From: Agromyces intestinalis
Lineage (GTDB): Bacteria; Actinomycetota; Actinomycetes; Actinomycetales; Microbacteriaceae
Assembly (NCBI RefSeq): GCF_008365295.1
Contig: NZ_CP043505.1
Location: forward strand, 3,162,001-3,226,000
Length of the DNA: 64,000 nucleotides
Direction of reading: 5' to 3'
Below, piece after piece: positions 1 through 8,720 of this stretch; position 1 is the first letter of the stretch, and the number at the start of each line of letters is the position of its first letter. The notes below the pieces were generated by a model. The model was not told the DNA's origin. It worked only from the letters and a program-made list of their open reading frames with translations, and searched no databases. Both the position numbers and the translations under genes were made by a program.

Positions 1-504
1 TTCGTTCTCGGCGGCGATCTTGAGCTGCTGGCTCAGCTCGCCATGCTGCAGGTGGCGCTGCTGCTCGAGCTGCGTGACCTTCGCCTGCATGTCGGAGATC
101 GTCTGCTTCACCGGGGCGAGTGCCTGCAACACCTTGCTCTCGGCGAGTTCGCGCTGTTCGCGCGCGGCCTGATCGGCACGCTGCCGCTCGACCAGCTCGC
201 GGTACTGCTGCTGTGCGGCGAGCACCTGCTCGCGCAGCCCGACGGCCGTCGCCTCGACCGCTGACAGCTCGGCTCGCAGCTCGCCCTGCACCCGCTGCTC
301 GTCGGCCCGGGCCCGCGCCAGGGCCGCCTGCGCCTCGGCGCGCACCTCGAGCAGCTCGCGCTCGTGACGGGCCGCGACCAGCGCGGGGTCTTCGCCGGGC
401 GCGCCCGCCCCGGCGTCGGCACGACGAGCACCGACGAACCACGCGGTGAGCGCACCGAGCGCACCGCCCACGACGAGGCCGATGATCAGCAGCAGGATCT
501 CCAT
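1..504 (-). CDS. rmuC: DNA recombination protein RmuC, N-terminal part (runs off the window)
   Basis: The reading frame starts at the ATG complementary to 502-504 and is open for 168 codons to the window edge, so the C-terminal nuclease-like half is missing. Residues 1-25 form one membrane anchor (MEILLLIIGLVVGGALGALT). After that comes a long Ala/Glu/Gln/Arg-rich segment with heptad character, which is the coiled coil expected of RmuC. In the family this membrane-tethered coiled coil precedes a PD-(D/E)XK-like domain that limits recombination at inverted repeats. The identification rests on the N-terminus only: anchor plus coiled coil plus the KVLQALAPVKQTI stretch that leads into the conserved domain. 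Another coiled-coil membrane protein is possible but less likely. Confidence 0.75.
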   Translation of the reverse strand, partial: MEILLLIIGLVVGGALGALTAWFVGARRADAGAGAPGEDPALVAARHERELLEVRAEAQAALARARADEQRVQGELRAELSAVEATAVGLREQVLAAQQQYRELVERQRADQAAREQRELAESKVLQALAPVKQTISDMQAKVTQLEQQRHLQHGELSQQLKIAAENE

Positions 505-589
505 ACGACGAGTGTCGCAAGACCCGCCGACATCGGACGGCTGGCTGACGGGCGGGTCGGGTGCTCCTCGACCAGCGGAGGGTGGGGCG

Positions 590-1216
590 CTACTCGACCA
601 GCGGATCGGCGGCGGAAGCCGCTACTGCGGGCGTGGCCGGTACCACCGCCCGTCCGAGCGCGCCGGGCCGCACACCGGTCGCCTGAGCGAGAGCGGCCAG
701 GTCGTCGACGCCGTGCCGGCCGGCCGCGTGCACCACGATCGCCGCGCACGCCTCGGCGTCGGCCACCGCGTTGTGGTGCGCGAAGTCGTCGAACCCGGCC
801 GCCCACGCCGCGATCGGCAGCCGGTACGAATCGAGGCGGTAGGTGCGGCGCGCGACGCTGAGGCTGCACAGGTACCGGTGGCTCGGCACCTCGAGCGACC
901 AGGCCTCGCTGATCGCCGCGAGCACCCGGGTGTCGAAGCCGGCGTTGTGCGCGACGAGCCAGTCGGCCTCGGCGAACGCGGCGAAGTCGGCCGCGCGCGC
1001 GTCCCAGCCGGGGGCGCCGGCGACCATGTCGGGGGTGATGCCGTGGATGCGCACGTTCCACTCGTTGAACTCGTCGTGCGGGAACGGGGGCCGCAGCAGC
1101 CAGTGCGCCCGGTCTACCACGCGCCCGTCGCGCACCTTCACGAGCCCGATCGAACACGCCGAGGCACTGGATCCGTTGGCGGTCTCGAAGTCGATCGCGG
1201 TGAAGTCCACTGGCAC
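590..1216 (-). CDS. 3'-5' exonuclease, DnaQ/DEDDh family
   Basis: A 208-residue protein. The GTG at 1214-1216 was chosen because GGGAGG lies about 8 nt upstream and because the protein then begins directly with the first exonuclease motif; the frame stays open further upstream but reads as Arg-rich nonsense. Motif ExoI is IDFET (Asp9, Glu11), ExoII is VAHNAGFDTRVL near residue 100, and ExoIII is HNAVAD (His-x4-Asp), so all acidic and His residues of a DEDDh nuclease are present. It has no polymerase or BRCT domain, so it is a small stand-alone exonuclease similar to DNA polymerase III epsilon subunit or RNase T relatives. It probably trims 3' ends of DNA or RNA; the exact substrate cannot be told from sequence. 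It is transcribed towards rmuC. Confidence 0.85.
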   Translation of the reverse strand: MPVDFTAIDFETANGSSASACSIGLVKVRDGRVVDRAHWLLRPPFPHDEFNEWNVRIHGITPDMVAGAPGWDARAADFAAFAEADWLVAHNAGFDTRVLAAISEAWSLEVPSHRYLCSLSVARRTYRLDSYRLPIAAWAAGFDDFAHHNAVADAEACAAIVVHAAGRHGVDDLAALAQATGVRPGALGRAVVPATPAVAASAADPLVE

Positions 1217-1317
1217 GGCGGCATCCTCCCACGCACCGCCGACGCCGCCCGCCCGCCGCGCCCGCAGCCGACGGATCCGCGGTTGACGGATCTGCGCCGC
1301 GGGCGTGGAATGGGCGC

Positions 1318-2085
1318 ATGAGCGACGGCCTCGTGAACGACCCCGCCGACCCCGTGACCGTCGCGAGCGCGCGCAGTTTCGGCCACGCGGCATCCGTCTA
1401 CCATGCCGCCCGGCCGGGATATCCGCGCGAAGCCGTGGAATGGCTGGTGGGCGACGCGGCCCGCATCCTCGACCTGGGCGCAGGGACGGGCAAACTCACG
1501 CAAGCGCTCGTCGCGCTCGACCGCGAGGTGATCGCGGTCGATCCCGTGGCCGAGATGCTCGAGGAGCTCGAGGTGGCGGTGCCGGGAGTGCCGCGCATTC
1601 TCGGCACGGCCGAGGACATCCCCGTCGAGGACGCCTCGGTCGACGCGGTCGTCGCGGGGCAGGCGTGGCACTGGTTCATCCCCGAGCGGGCGATCCCCGA
1701 GATCGCGCGGGTGCTGAAGCCCGGCGGCACCCTCGGCCTGGTCTGGAACAGTCGCGACACGAGCGTCGACTGGTTGCGCGAGGCGGGCGAGATCATGCAC
1801 GAGCGCCACGACGCGAGCGCCACGTTCGAGAGCTATGTGAAGGTGGGTGCGCCCTTCGGCCCGGTGGAGGAGCACACGGTCGATTGGTCGGCGCGGATGT
1901 CTCGCAGCGCATTCCTCGACCTGGTCAGGTCGCGCTCGTACTTCATCACGGCGGATGCCGCGGAGCAGGCCGCCACGATCGCCGCCCTCGAGACGCTGCT
2001 CGACACGCACCCCGACCTGGCGGGCGCATCCGAGCTCGAGGTGCCGTACCGCACACGCTGCTTCCGCGCCCGGCTCGCCGGCTGA
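1318..2085 (+). CDS. Class I SAM-dependent methyltransferase
   Basis: A 255-residue cytosolic protein. Motif I (ILDLGAGTGKL, about residues 51-61) is the SAM-binding glycine loop of class I methyltransferases. It is followed by an acidic residue ending strand 2 (VIAVDP), the motif-II/III region (VDAVVAGQAWHWF) and RVLKPGGTLGLVWN, typical of the UbiE/methyltransferase-11 group. The QAWHWF segment is common in actinobacterial members of unknown substrate. There is no fused substrate domain, so the methyl acceptor cannot be predicted. A weak GGAATGG lies before the ATG. It is divergent from the exonuclease gene and convergent with the caspase gene. Confidence 0.85.
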   Translation: MSDGLVNDPADPVTVASARSFGHAASVYHAARPGYPREAVEWLVGDAARILDLGAGTGKLTQALVALDREVIAVDPVAEMLEELEVAVPGVPRILGTAEDIPVEDASVDAVVAGQAWHWFIPERAIPEIARVLKPGGTLGLVWNSRDTSVDWLREAGEIMHERHDASATFESYVKVGAPFGPVEEHTVDWSARMSRSAFLDLVRSRSYFITADAAEQAATIAALETLLDTHPDLAGASELEVPYRTRCFRARLAG

Positions 2086-2097
2086 GGCAGCCGCACC

Positions 2098-2113
2098 CGG
2101 CGCCGTGGCGCCG
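2098..2113. terminator. Short GC hairpin between convergent genes
   Basis: CGGCGCC and GGCGCCG form a 6-7 bp inverted repeat around a 2-nt centre in the 43-bp gap between the methyltransferase stop and the caspase-gene stop. Its placement suits a bidirectional terminator, but it is much shorter than the other hairpins in this window. Confidence 0.35.
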
Positions 2114-2128
2114 CCCCGGTCGCCTCGA

Positions 2129-4378
2129 TCACCGCCGCCGCGACTCGACCTCGAGCAGGTCGGCGGTCGCCCGCAGGATCGAGACGATCGCCGCGGTACG
2201 CACCTGCTCGGGCGTCTCCGCGGTGCGTTCGAAGTCGGGGTCGGCGTCGTCACCGGCGGAGCCGTGCCCGATCGGCCCGCCGAGCACCGGCGCGAACAGC
2301 ACGCGATCGGCCGCGAGGTCGTCGGCGGTGAGCTTCGGGTCCTGCACGCGATTCGGCCCGAGCGCATCGATCACCGCCGAGACGAACGAACGGTTCGTGT
2401 ATCGTGCGCCGCGGCCCAGGACCTCGAGCGCGGCGCGGGTGAACACGCCCTGCCCGCGGCTCTCCCACGCGACCTGGTCGTCGGCGCAGGCGGCGATGAG
2501 CACCTCGCGGCGCTGGATCGCGGTGCGTCCGAGCACCGACTTCGGCGCCCGCCCCGGTTCGGAGTCGACGACGCGGGAGTGGGCCTCGACCTGCCATGGG
2601 TGCTCGGTCGGGGCGCCGTTCAGCCGGCGGAACGTGTCCTGCTCGGTCGGCGTCAGGGCCGCGAGCCGCGGACGCAGGCCGTCGCGCCGCGCCGGCGGCT
2701 GATCGCCGATGCGCCGCGACGCGGTGCCCGAATGGCAGCAGTCGAACACCAGCGTGACCGCCGCGCCCTCGGGGATCAGGTCCCAGACGGCGGCCAACTC
2801 GTCATCGAGGATCACCCGGCTCGAACGGAAGTCGACGGGGCACAGCGCCTCGTCGGCGCGATCCTCGTCGTCGCCGTCGAGATCGGGCACGAAGGTGCCG
2901 TGCCCCGCGTACTGGATCACGAGGCTGTCGCCGGGCCGCGCCGACGACACCAGCGCGATGATCTCGCTGACCATCGCATCCCGCGTCGCATCGCCGTCGT
3001 GCAGGTCGCGCACCGTGAAGCCCGCCGCGTCGAGTGCCGCGCCCCACGCCCTCGAGTCGGCGACGGCGCCGGCGAGCTCGTCGCCCTCGGGGTACCGATC
3101 GATGCCGATGCACAGAGCGAGTCGCTGGGCGGGGCGGTGCTCGGCGGCGGTGCTGGCGGTGCCGGTTGCATCCTCGGCTTGCGCGAGCGGCGCCTCGTCG
3201 GCCGAACGCCCGGCGGCGTCCGCGGGTGCGCCCGCGGGTTGCCGTGCGGCTCGCTTCGGGAACGGTGTGACCGAGTCGAGCATCGCGATCCGCATCGCGA
3301 CGCTGCGCATGGTGTCGGCGTCATCGTCGAACCCGCCGTGCGTGGTCGCGTTGCTGCGGCTGCGCGGGTCGCCGCCAGTAGGGCTCAGCACGAGCCGCTC
3401 GTCACCGCCGTCGAGGTACGCGCGGGTGCGGGCGCTCGCGATGAGGTGCTGGTGGATGCCCAGGATCGCCGCGCCGCGCTCGGGTTCGAACGACCCCGAG
3501 ACCAGGTACAGCAGCGACTTGCGGTACGCGGCGAGGCAGCTGTCGTCGAGCTCCTTCTCGTCGGTCATGGTGAAGATCGAGAGCTCGCCGATGCGGCGCT
3601 GCTCGGCGTGAGGCAGCAGCAGCTTCTCGAACGTGTCGATGCGCACCGCTGGTGCCAGGAACGTCACCGAGGCGAACTCGGGCACCCCCGCCTCGAGCGC
3701 GGCGGGCACGAAGTGCGAGTGGAAGATCGAGCCGGCACTGTGCCCGACCGCGTGCAGCGAGATCGCCGAGCCGTTGGCCTTCATGAACTCGGCGAGCGCC
3801 CGGGCGAGCACTTGGCCGCCGCCTCCGTCGACGACGGCTGCCGCGGCATCCAGCTTCATGTCCTCCCAGACCGCTCGCCCGCCGAGGGCCCGCAGCGCGA
3901 CCTCGATGACACCGTCGGTGACGTCCGTCCAGCCGCGCCTCCCACCGGGGCGGTACCGTTCCCATGCGTCGGCGATGGCGGTGAGCGCGCCCGTCTCCCA
4001 GACGATCTCGATCGGGAAGACGCCGTTCTCGAGCCACCAGTCGACCTGCTGGTCGGCGACGTCGAAGCCGTCGTCCTTCGCCACCAGTCCGCCGTGCGCG
4101 TACACGACGACCGGCACCGGCCCCGCGCCCTGCTGCGCGTCGACGAAGTCGGTGAGGTGCTTCGTGACGATCCGCTCGATGTCGGCGGCCGTCGTCTCGA
4201 ACTCGGCGACGGTCTTGGGGCGGGCGACCGACGTCGCCGCCGGGCGTCCGTCGGGGATCACCACGACGTGCTCGCGCAGCTTCGCGAGCCGGGCCGGAGT
4301 GGGTCGGCGGTCGCCGCGTGCGGCGGATGGTGCGGCGGCGGACGGTGCGGACGGTGCCGGTGCGGCGGACGCGGTCAT
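2129..4378 (-). CDS. Alpha/beta-hydrolase fused to caspase-like (C14) protease
   Basis: A 749-residue protein with no signal peptide or membrane segment. Residues about 85-320 look like an alpha/beta-hydrolase: an oxyanion-type YAHGG loop (93-97) and the nucleophile elbow VGHSAGS with Ser214. A Pro/Ala-rich linker (about 375-415) leads to a caspase-like p20 domain (about 418-620). This begins RLALCIGIDRYP and carries the catalytic dyad His493 in IQYAGHG and Cys548 in FDCCHSG, as in metacaspases. The C-terminal 130 residues resemble the small subunit region (VLIAACADDQ). Start ATG has GAGGAG 8 nt upstream. It lies 75 bp behind the CHAT-protease gene on the same strand, so the two are probably one operon. 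Known relatives cleave after basic residues and act in programmed death or conflict systems. The role of the hydrolase half is unknown. Confidence 0.85.
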   Translation of the reverse strand: MTASAAPAPSAPSAAAPSAARGDRRPTPARLAKLREHVVVIPDGRPAATSVARPKTVAEFETTAADIERIVTKHLTDFVDAQQGAGPVPVVVYAHGGLVAKDDGFDVADQQVDWWLENGVFPIEIVWETGALTAIADAWERYRPGGRRGWTDVTDGVIEVALRALGGRAVWEDMKLDAAAAVVDGGGGQVLARALAEFMKANGSAISLHAVGHSAGSIFHSHFVPAALEAGVPEFASVTFLAPAVRIDTFEKLLLPHAEQRRIGELSIFTMTDEKELDDSCLAAYRKSLLYLVSGSFEPERGAAILGIHQHLIASARTRAYLDGGDERLVLSPTGGDPRSRSNATTHGGFDDDADTMRSVAMRIAMLDSVTPFPKRAARQPAGAPADAAGRSADEAPLAQAEDATGTASTAAEHRPAQRLALCIGIDRYPEGDELAGAVADSRAWGAALDAAGFTVRDLHDGDATRDAMVSEIIALVSSARPGDSLVIQYAGHGTFVPDLDGDDEDRADEALCPVDFRSSRVILDDELAAVWDLIPEGAAVTLVFDCCHSGTASRRIGDQPPARRDGLRPRLAALTPTEQDTFRRLNGAPTEHPWQVEAHSRVVDSEPGRAPKSVLGRTAIQRREVLIAACADDQVAWESRGQGVFTRAALEVLGRGARYTNRSFVSAVIDALGPNRVQDPKLTADDLAADRVLFAPVLGGPIGHGSAGDDADPDFERTAETPEQVRTAAIVSILRATADLLEVESRRR

Positions 4379-4453
4379 GGCGGGCTCCTCGGGATCGGTG
4401 GCGGTATCGGTACGGGGCGGTGCGTACGGGTGCTGGGTCTCGATGGAGATCGG

Positions 4454-6628
4454 TCATTCGCGCGCGGGCACGAGTCGGGCGCGCGGGTCGGCGAAGACTG
4501 CGAACGCGAGCGCACTGACGTCGCCGACGCGTCGGGCCGCCTGCCTCGCCTCGAGGGTCGCCTCGCCGATGGTCAGCTCGCGGGCGAGCGCGGCGTCGTA
4601 GAACGTGGTCACGAACCGTGCGGCGACGTCATCTCGCACGGCCCACCCGCAGCCGATGAACGCCGCGACCCCGCCGCGCAGGAACGCTTCGGCGAACCCG
4701 CCGAGACCCGTCGGGCCCGATTGCAGGCGGCCGACGTCGCAGGCGCTGAGGAACACGAAAGACGCCGGCGTCACGCCCTCGAGGGCGCGCTCCTCGGGGA
4801 AGTCGGCGCGCGCGTCGGCGTCGCTGTAGGTGGATGCCTCGTCGTCGGCGCTCGACGGAAACGCGGCGAGCAGCAGCTGCTGGGCGGTCGGCTCGTCGGC
4901 GCGCCAGCGACCGTGCCCGGCGAAGTGGAGCAGGTCGACGCCGTCGCGCAGTTCGGAGCTGATCGCGGCGGGCGTCTCGACGTCGAGCACCACGCGGGCC
5001 GCGAGGTGGTCCGCGAGCGCGGCGATCTCCGCGGCCGTGCGGGGGAGCGCGAGGATCGGGTCGTGATAGCGCGGCGACACGGCGAGCGCGCGATCGGGGC
5101 GCACCCGGATGGGCTCGGGGCTGGCGGACCCGTATACGAGCCTGGTCATGCCGAGGTCGGCGAGGAACCACCGCTTCCCGTCGCCGGCGGCCCCCGACGG
5201 CGGCACGAGGTGCACGATCTCCCACGGGAGGTCGAACTCGCCCTCCGTCTGCACGACGAGGTGGCTCAGCCGCGAGGTGCGCGACCGCCACAGCAGGTCG
5301 TTCACGTGGTCGTCGAACAGGTACCGGGCGATGTCCGACCCGATGCCGCTGAGCAGTTCGGCCGCCCGGCGGCGGCGCGCCTTCGCGTCGCGAACGGTGT
5401 CGACTTGGGCGCGGATGCCGCCGACCCTGCTGTACAGGCGGCGGATGTAGGCGGCCTTGTCGGGCAGTTCCTTCGTGCAGACGGCGCGCTCGTCGCCGAC
5501 GCTCACCGCGATGCGCAGCGTCGAGCGGCCACGCGAGATCGATTCGTCGATGCGGATGGTGGGCAGCGCCGCCAGCTCGGACGAGCGCCCCGAGACGCGG
5601 GTGCGCGGGTTCGGCGCCGGGCCGGGAACGGCGCTCGCCGACTCGACGATCGCGGCGCTGACCCGCAGGGTTGCGAGCGGCTGCTCGATGGGCTCCTGTC
5701 GCACCGCGATCCAGACCACGCCGCGGCCGGGCTCGTCGGCCACGAGCCGGAACGGCACCCTGGCCGGGTCGGCGCCCGGGGCCGGCAGCGGTACGGTGCG
5801 CTCGGCCCGGTCGCCGGGGGCGTGGTGGATGCCTCGGAGCGTGATGCTCACCGTGACGTCGCGGTCCTCGTCGACCCGGATGACCTCCTCGTCGCGCACG
5901 AGGCCGGGAGTGGCGGTGAGTGCCTCGCGCGAGAGCCGGAAGATGAGCTCGAACGATTCCCCCGCGACGAGCTCGGGCGGCATCTCGGCGTCGACGTGCG
6001 CGGCGGTGACCCGGCGGCCGCGCGTGGCGGGTTCAACGGGCTCGGCGGGTTCGGGCTCGGCGGGCTCGGCTGCGGCCGGTTCGGCGGCTTCGGGGAACTC
6101 GATGGGTTCGTCAGCCGCGACGGGCTCGGCATCCAGTGCGGCTTCGAACCCGCCACCGCGTCCGTCGTCGTCGAGGTCGAAGCCCGGCATCGAGCGTGTC
6201 ATCCCGTCGATGTACCCGCCCGGTCGCGGCAGCGGCGGCCGCGGTGCCGCGCCCCAGCGATCGAGGAACCGTTCGGCGTCGGCGGTCCGCGCGAACCCGA
6301 GCACGAAGATCGTGGTGCGCCCGTCGGACGTGGGCAGGTCGGCGGTCGCGGCCCCACCGCCGATGCCGCGCAGCGGTACGGCGAAGCAGACGCCGTCGGA
6401 GCGAGCGACGCCCAGCACCGTGCGGTCGGCGTCGTCGAGCCCGTCGACGACCGCGACGACCGATGCGGGTTCGGCAGGCAGCAGGACCTCGAGCGCGCCG
6501 AGCAACCGCAGCGGCCGGTCGAACGCCGCCCACTCGGGCGGAAGCCCGGGTCGACCGCCCGGCACCACGCGCGCTTCATCCGCGAACCGGACCTCGATCC
6601 GGTGTGCGCCTTCGCCCGATCGGGACAT
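4454..6628 (-). CDS. CHAT-domain cysteine protease
   Basis: A 724-residue protein. The ATG at 6626-6628 is preferred because AGGAGG lies about 8 nt upstream; the frame stays open to 6757 without support. The C-terminal third (about 430-715) is a CHAT domain with the clan-CD dyad His572 in LLHFAGHG and Cys630 in FLSACDVG, followed by the conserved GLGGFAEAFLRGG block. The N-terminal 180 residues, including a FARTADAERFLDRW segment, match nothing I know. An acidic Glu/Pro/Ala linker (about 185-215) and a predicted all-beta region (about 220-360, SFELIFRLS, VTVSITLRG) follow. There are no TPRs and no signal peptide, so it is cytosolic. CHAT proteases are relatives of separase and caspase and are often effectors (for example the gasdermin- and Craspase-linked ones). 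It is the first gene of a two-gene unit with the caspase-hydrolase. Confidence 0.87.
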   Translation of the reverse strand: MSRSGEGAHRIEVRFADEARVVPGGRPGLPPEWAAFDRPLRLLGALEVLLPAEPASVVAVVDGLDDADRTVLGVARSDGVCFAVPLRGIGGGAATADLPTSDGRTTIFVLGFARTADAERFLDRWGAAPRPPLPRPGGYIDGMTRSMPGFDLDDDGRGGGFEAALDAEPVAADEPIEFPEAAEPAAAEPAEPEPAEPVEPATRGRRVTAAHVDAEMPPELVAGESFELIFRLSREALTATPGLVRDEEVIRVDEDRDVTVSITLRGIHHAPGDRAERTVPLPAPGADPARVPFRLVADEPGRGVVWIAVRQEPIEQPLATLRVSAAIVESASAVPGPAPNPRTRVSGRSSELAALPTIRIDESISRGRSTLRIAVSVGDERAVCTKELPDKAAYIRRLYSRVGGIRAQVDTVRDAKARRRRAAELLSGIGSDIARYLFDDHVNDLLWRSRTSRLSHLVVQTEGEFDLPWEIVHLVPPSGAAGDGKRWFLADLGMTRLVYGSASPEPIRVRPDRALAVSPRYHDPILALPRTAAEIAALADHLAARVVLDVETPAAISSELRDGVDLLHFAGHGRWRADEPTAQQLLLAAFPSSADDEASTYSDADARADFPEERALEGVTPASFVFLSACDVGRLQSGPTGLGGFAEAFLRGGVAAFIGCGWAVRDDVAARFVTTFYDAALARELTIGEATLEARQAARRVGDVSALAFAVFADPRARLVPARE

Positions 6629-6782
6629 CCCGATCCCCTCCTGCTCCGCGCTTCCGCGTGAACCTGAGCATTGCTCGATCAGCTCGAAGTCTATTGACCG
6701 CGCCGGGCCGCCCACCATCAGGGCTGGCCCTGATCGTGCCCGCTTCGTCGCATGCACGGGGTGGCGCGGCGGCAGGCGTATT

Positions 6783-6826
6783 CATTTGATCGAGCATCAA
6801 GTTTTCGCTTGACTCAGATTCAAATG
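6783..6826. promoter_or_regulatory. AT-rich operator/promoter region between CHAT gene and tetR
   Basis: This is the only AT-rich patch in the 215-bp divergent gap. CATTTGA (6783-6789) and TCAAATG (6820-6826) are a perfect 7-bp inverted pair. Inside lie TTGAT-N5-ATCAA (6786-6800) and TTGACT (6809-6814), a possible -35 with GATGCT 17 bp downstream before tetR. TetR proteins usually bind such palindromes next to their own gene. The site could also influence the CHAT/caspase pair transcribed the other way. Confidence 0.55.
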
Positions 6827-6843
6827 GCGAGGATGCTTCGGGT

Positions 6844-7440
6844 ATGGCCGGAGGTGTTCGCGAGTACGACATGACGACCCGTGCGGCGTCGAGCGGGCGC
6901 ACGCGCGAGCGCATCCTGCGCGCGGCCGCCGAACGCTTCGCCGGCGCCCACTACGACGACGTGACGCTCGCGGGCGTCGCCGACGCGGCCGGCGTCACGG
7001 TGCAGACCGTCTTCAACCACTTCGGCTCGAAGGAGGGGCTGCTCACCGCCTCGATCGCGCACTTCGCCGGCGAGGTCGCCGACCTGCGCGGCAACGTGGC
7101 GCCCGGCGACGTCGACGGTGCCGTGGACGCGCTGATGCGGAACTACGAAGTGCTCGGCGACGGCAACTGGCGTGCGATCGCCGACGCCGACCGCCAGGCC
7201 GCGCTGCGGCCCCTGCTCGAGGGCGCGCGAGCGCAACACCGGGCGTGGCTCGAGCAGGTGTTCGGCCCGCACCTGCCCGGGGGCGGCACCGCCCGCGCCG
7301 GGGTCGTCGACGCCCTCTACGCCGCGACCGACGTCGGCAGCTGGAAGCTTCTGCGCCGTGACCTCGGCCGATCGGAATCCGAGACGCGCGCGGTACTGCA
7401 CCGCCTCGTCACCGCCGTGCTCGAAGGGAGCGCACGATGA
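6844..7440 (+). CDS. TetR-family transcriptional regulator
   Basis: A 198-residue protein. Residues about 20-65 form the N-terminal TetR helix-turn-helix (RILRAAAERF ... VTVQTVFNHFGSKEGLL), and the rest is an all-helical ligand domain without a recognisable ligand signature. The start at 6844 has GAGG about 11 nt upstream; ATG 6871 is an alternative that loses nine residues before the HTH. Its stop codon overlaps the start of the glycosyltransferase gene (ATGA), so the two are translationally coupled, and the glycosyltransferase is the likely controlled function. The ligand is probably the glycosyltransferase substrate or a related toxic compound; this is inference. Confidence 0.9.
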   Translation: MAGGVREYDMTTRAASSGRTRERILRAAAERFAGAHYDDVTLAGVADAAGVTVQTVFNHFGSKEGLLTASIAHFAGEVADLRGNVAPGDVDGAVDALMRNYEVLGDGNWRAIADADRQAALRPLLEGARAQHRAWLEQVFGPHLPGGGTARAGVVDALYAATDVGSWKLLRRDLGRSESETRAVLHRLVTAVLEGSAR

Positions 7441-8720
7441 GATACCTGCTCGCCGTCTGGGACGGCGGCGGTGCGACCCCGCCGAACCTCGGCATCGCAC
7501 GTCTGCTGATCGAACGCGGCCACGAGGTCGTCGCCTACGGCGACCCGAGCATCGCCGGGGGGATCCTGGCGACCGGCGCCACGCACCATCCGTGGCCGAC
7601 CGCCCCCCAGCGCGCCTCGACCGCCCTCGAGGACGACCTGCTGAAGGACTGGGAGGCCGCCACGCCGCTCGGGGCGTTCGCACGACTGCGCACCCGGCTC
7701 GTCACGGGACCGTCGGCGCGCTTCGCCGCCGACGTCGCGACGGCGCTCGACGACGCGGCGGCCGAAGGCGAGCCGTTCGACGCGGTGCTCGCCGACGGCG
7801 TGCTGCTCGGCGCCCTCGTCGCGGCTGAGGCGCGCGGCATCCCGTCGGCCGCGCTCGTGGGCAGCGTCTATCTCGTGCCCTCGGCGGCCAGGCCGCCGTT
7901 CGGCCTCGGGCTCGCACCCGCCCGCGGACCCCTCGGGCGGATGCGCGACCGCGCGGGGCGGGTGATGTCGAACGCCGGGTGGGACGCGGGCCTGCGCGCG
8001 CTGAACGCGACCCGCGCCGGGTTCGCCCTCGATCCGCTCGGCCACGTGTGGGCGCAGTGGGATCGGGCCGACCGCGTGCTGCTGCTCACCGGTGCGGCCT
8101 TCGACGATCCCGCGCCCGTGCCGCCGAACGTGCGCTGGGTCGGGCCGGTGCTCGAGGATCTCCCCGCCGAGGGCCCTCTCGAACTGCCGCCGGGCGATGC
8201 GCCGCTGGTCGTGGTCGGCCTGTCGAGCTCGTACATGCAGCAGGAGGATCTGCTGCGGCGCATCGCGATCGCGCTCGCGGGGCTGCCGGTACGCGCGGTC
8301 ATCACGACGGGCCCGGCGATCGACCCCGCCGACGTGCCCGCCGCCGCCCACGTCCGGGTCGTGCGCGCCGCCGCGCACCGCGAACTCTTCGCACGCGCGG
8401 CACTCGTCATCACGCACGCCGGGCACGGCACCGTCATCAAGGCGCTCGCCGCCGGCGTGCCGATGCTGTGCCTGCCGATCGGACGCGACCAGCCCGACAA
8501 CGCGGCGCGCGCGGCCAGGCACGGCGTCGCGATCGTGCGCCCGGCGAGGTCGGATGTCGCGACCATCGCGACGGCCGTCGTCGAGCTGCTCGCCGATCCG
8601 TCGTACCGGACTGCCGCGCAGGCGCTGGGGGAGCGCATCCGCGCCGAGATCGACTCGGGTCGACTGCTCACCGAACTCGAGGGGCTGCCGGAGGCATCCC
8701 GCCCTGAGGCCCGCCGGTAG
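7437..8720 (+). CDS. GT1-family (UDP-sugar) glycosyltransferase
   Basis: A 427-residue cytosolic GT-B enzyme. The N-terminal acceptor half begins MRYLLAVWDGGG with the Rossmann-like first strand. The C-terminal donor half carries ALVITHAGHGTVIKAL near residue 325 and GVPMLCLPIGRDQPDNA, which together are the UGT/MGT signature (His of THAGHG and the DQPDNA nucleotide-sugar contacts). Homologues in actinobacteria glycosylate macrolides, flavonoids or sterol-like molecules. Coupling to a TetR gene suggests inducible inactivation of a xenobiotic or modification of a secondary metabolite. The acceptor cannot be predicted. No membrane or secretion signal. Confidence 0.88.
   Translation: MRYLLAVWDGGGATPPNLGIARLLIERGHEVVAYGDPSIAGGILATGATHHPWPTAPQRASTALEDDLLKDWEAATPLGAFARLRTRLVTGPSARFAADVATALDDAAAEGEPFDAVLADGVLLGALVAAEARGIPSAALVGSVYLVPSAARPPFGLGLAPARGPLGRMRDRAGRVMSNAGWDAGLRALNATRAGFALDPLGHVWAQWDRADRVLLLTGAAFDDPAPVPPNVRWVGPVLEDLPAEGPLELPPGDAPLVVVGLSSSYMQQEDLLRRIAIALAGLPVRAVITTGPAIDPADVPAAAHVRVVRAAAHRELFARAALVITHAGHGTVIKALAAGVPMLCLPIGRDQPDNAARAARHGVAIVRPARSDVATIATAVVELLADPSYRTAAQALGERIRAEIDSGRLLTELEGLPEASRPEARR

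Noticed and set aside
1847..6661. A 1604-codon open frame on the plus strand opposite the CHAT and caspase genes
   Set aside because: It is the antisense shadow of two real minus-strand genes in high-GC DNA. The translation is Arg/Gly/Asp-rich without domains, and the minus-strand genes have catalytic motifs and ribosome-binding sites.
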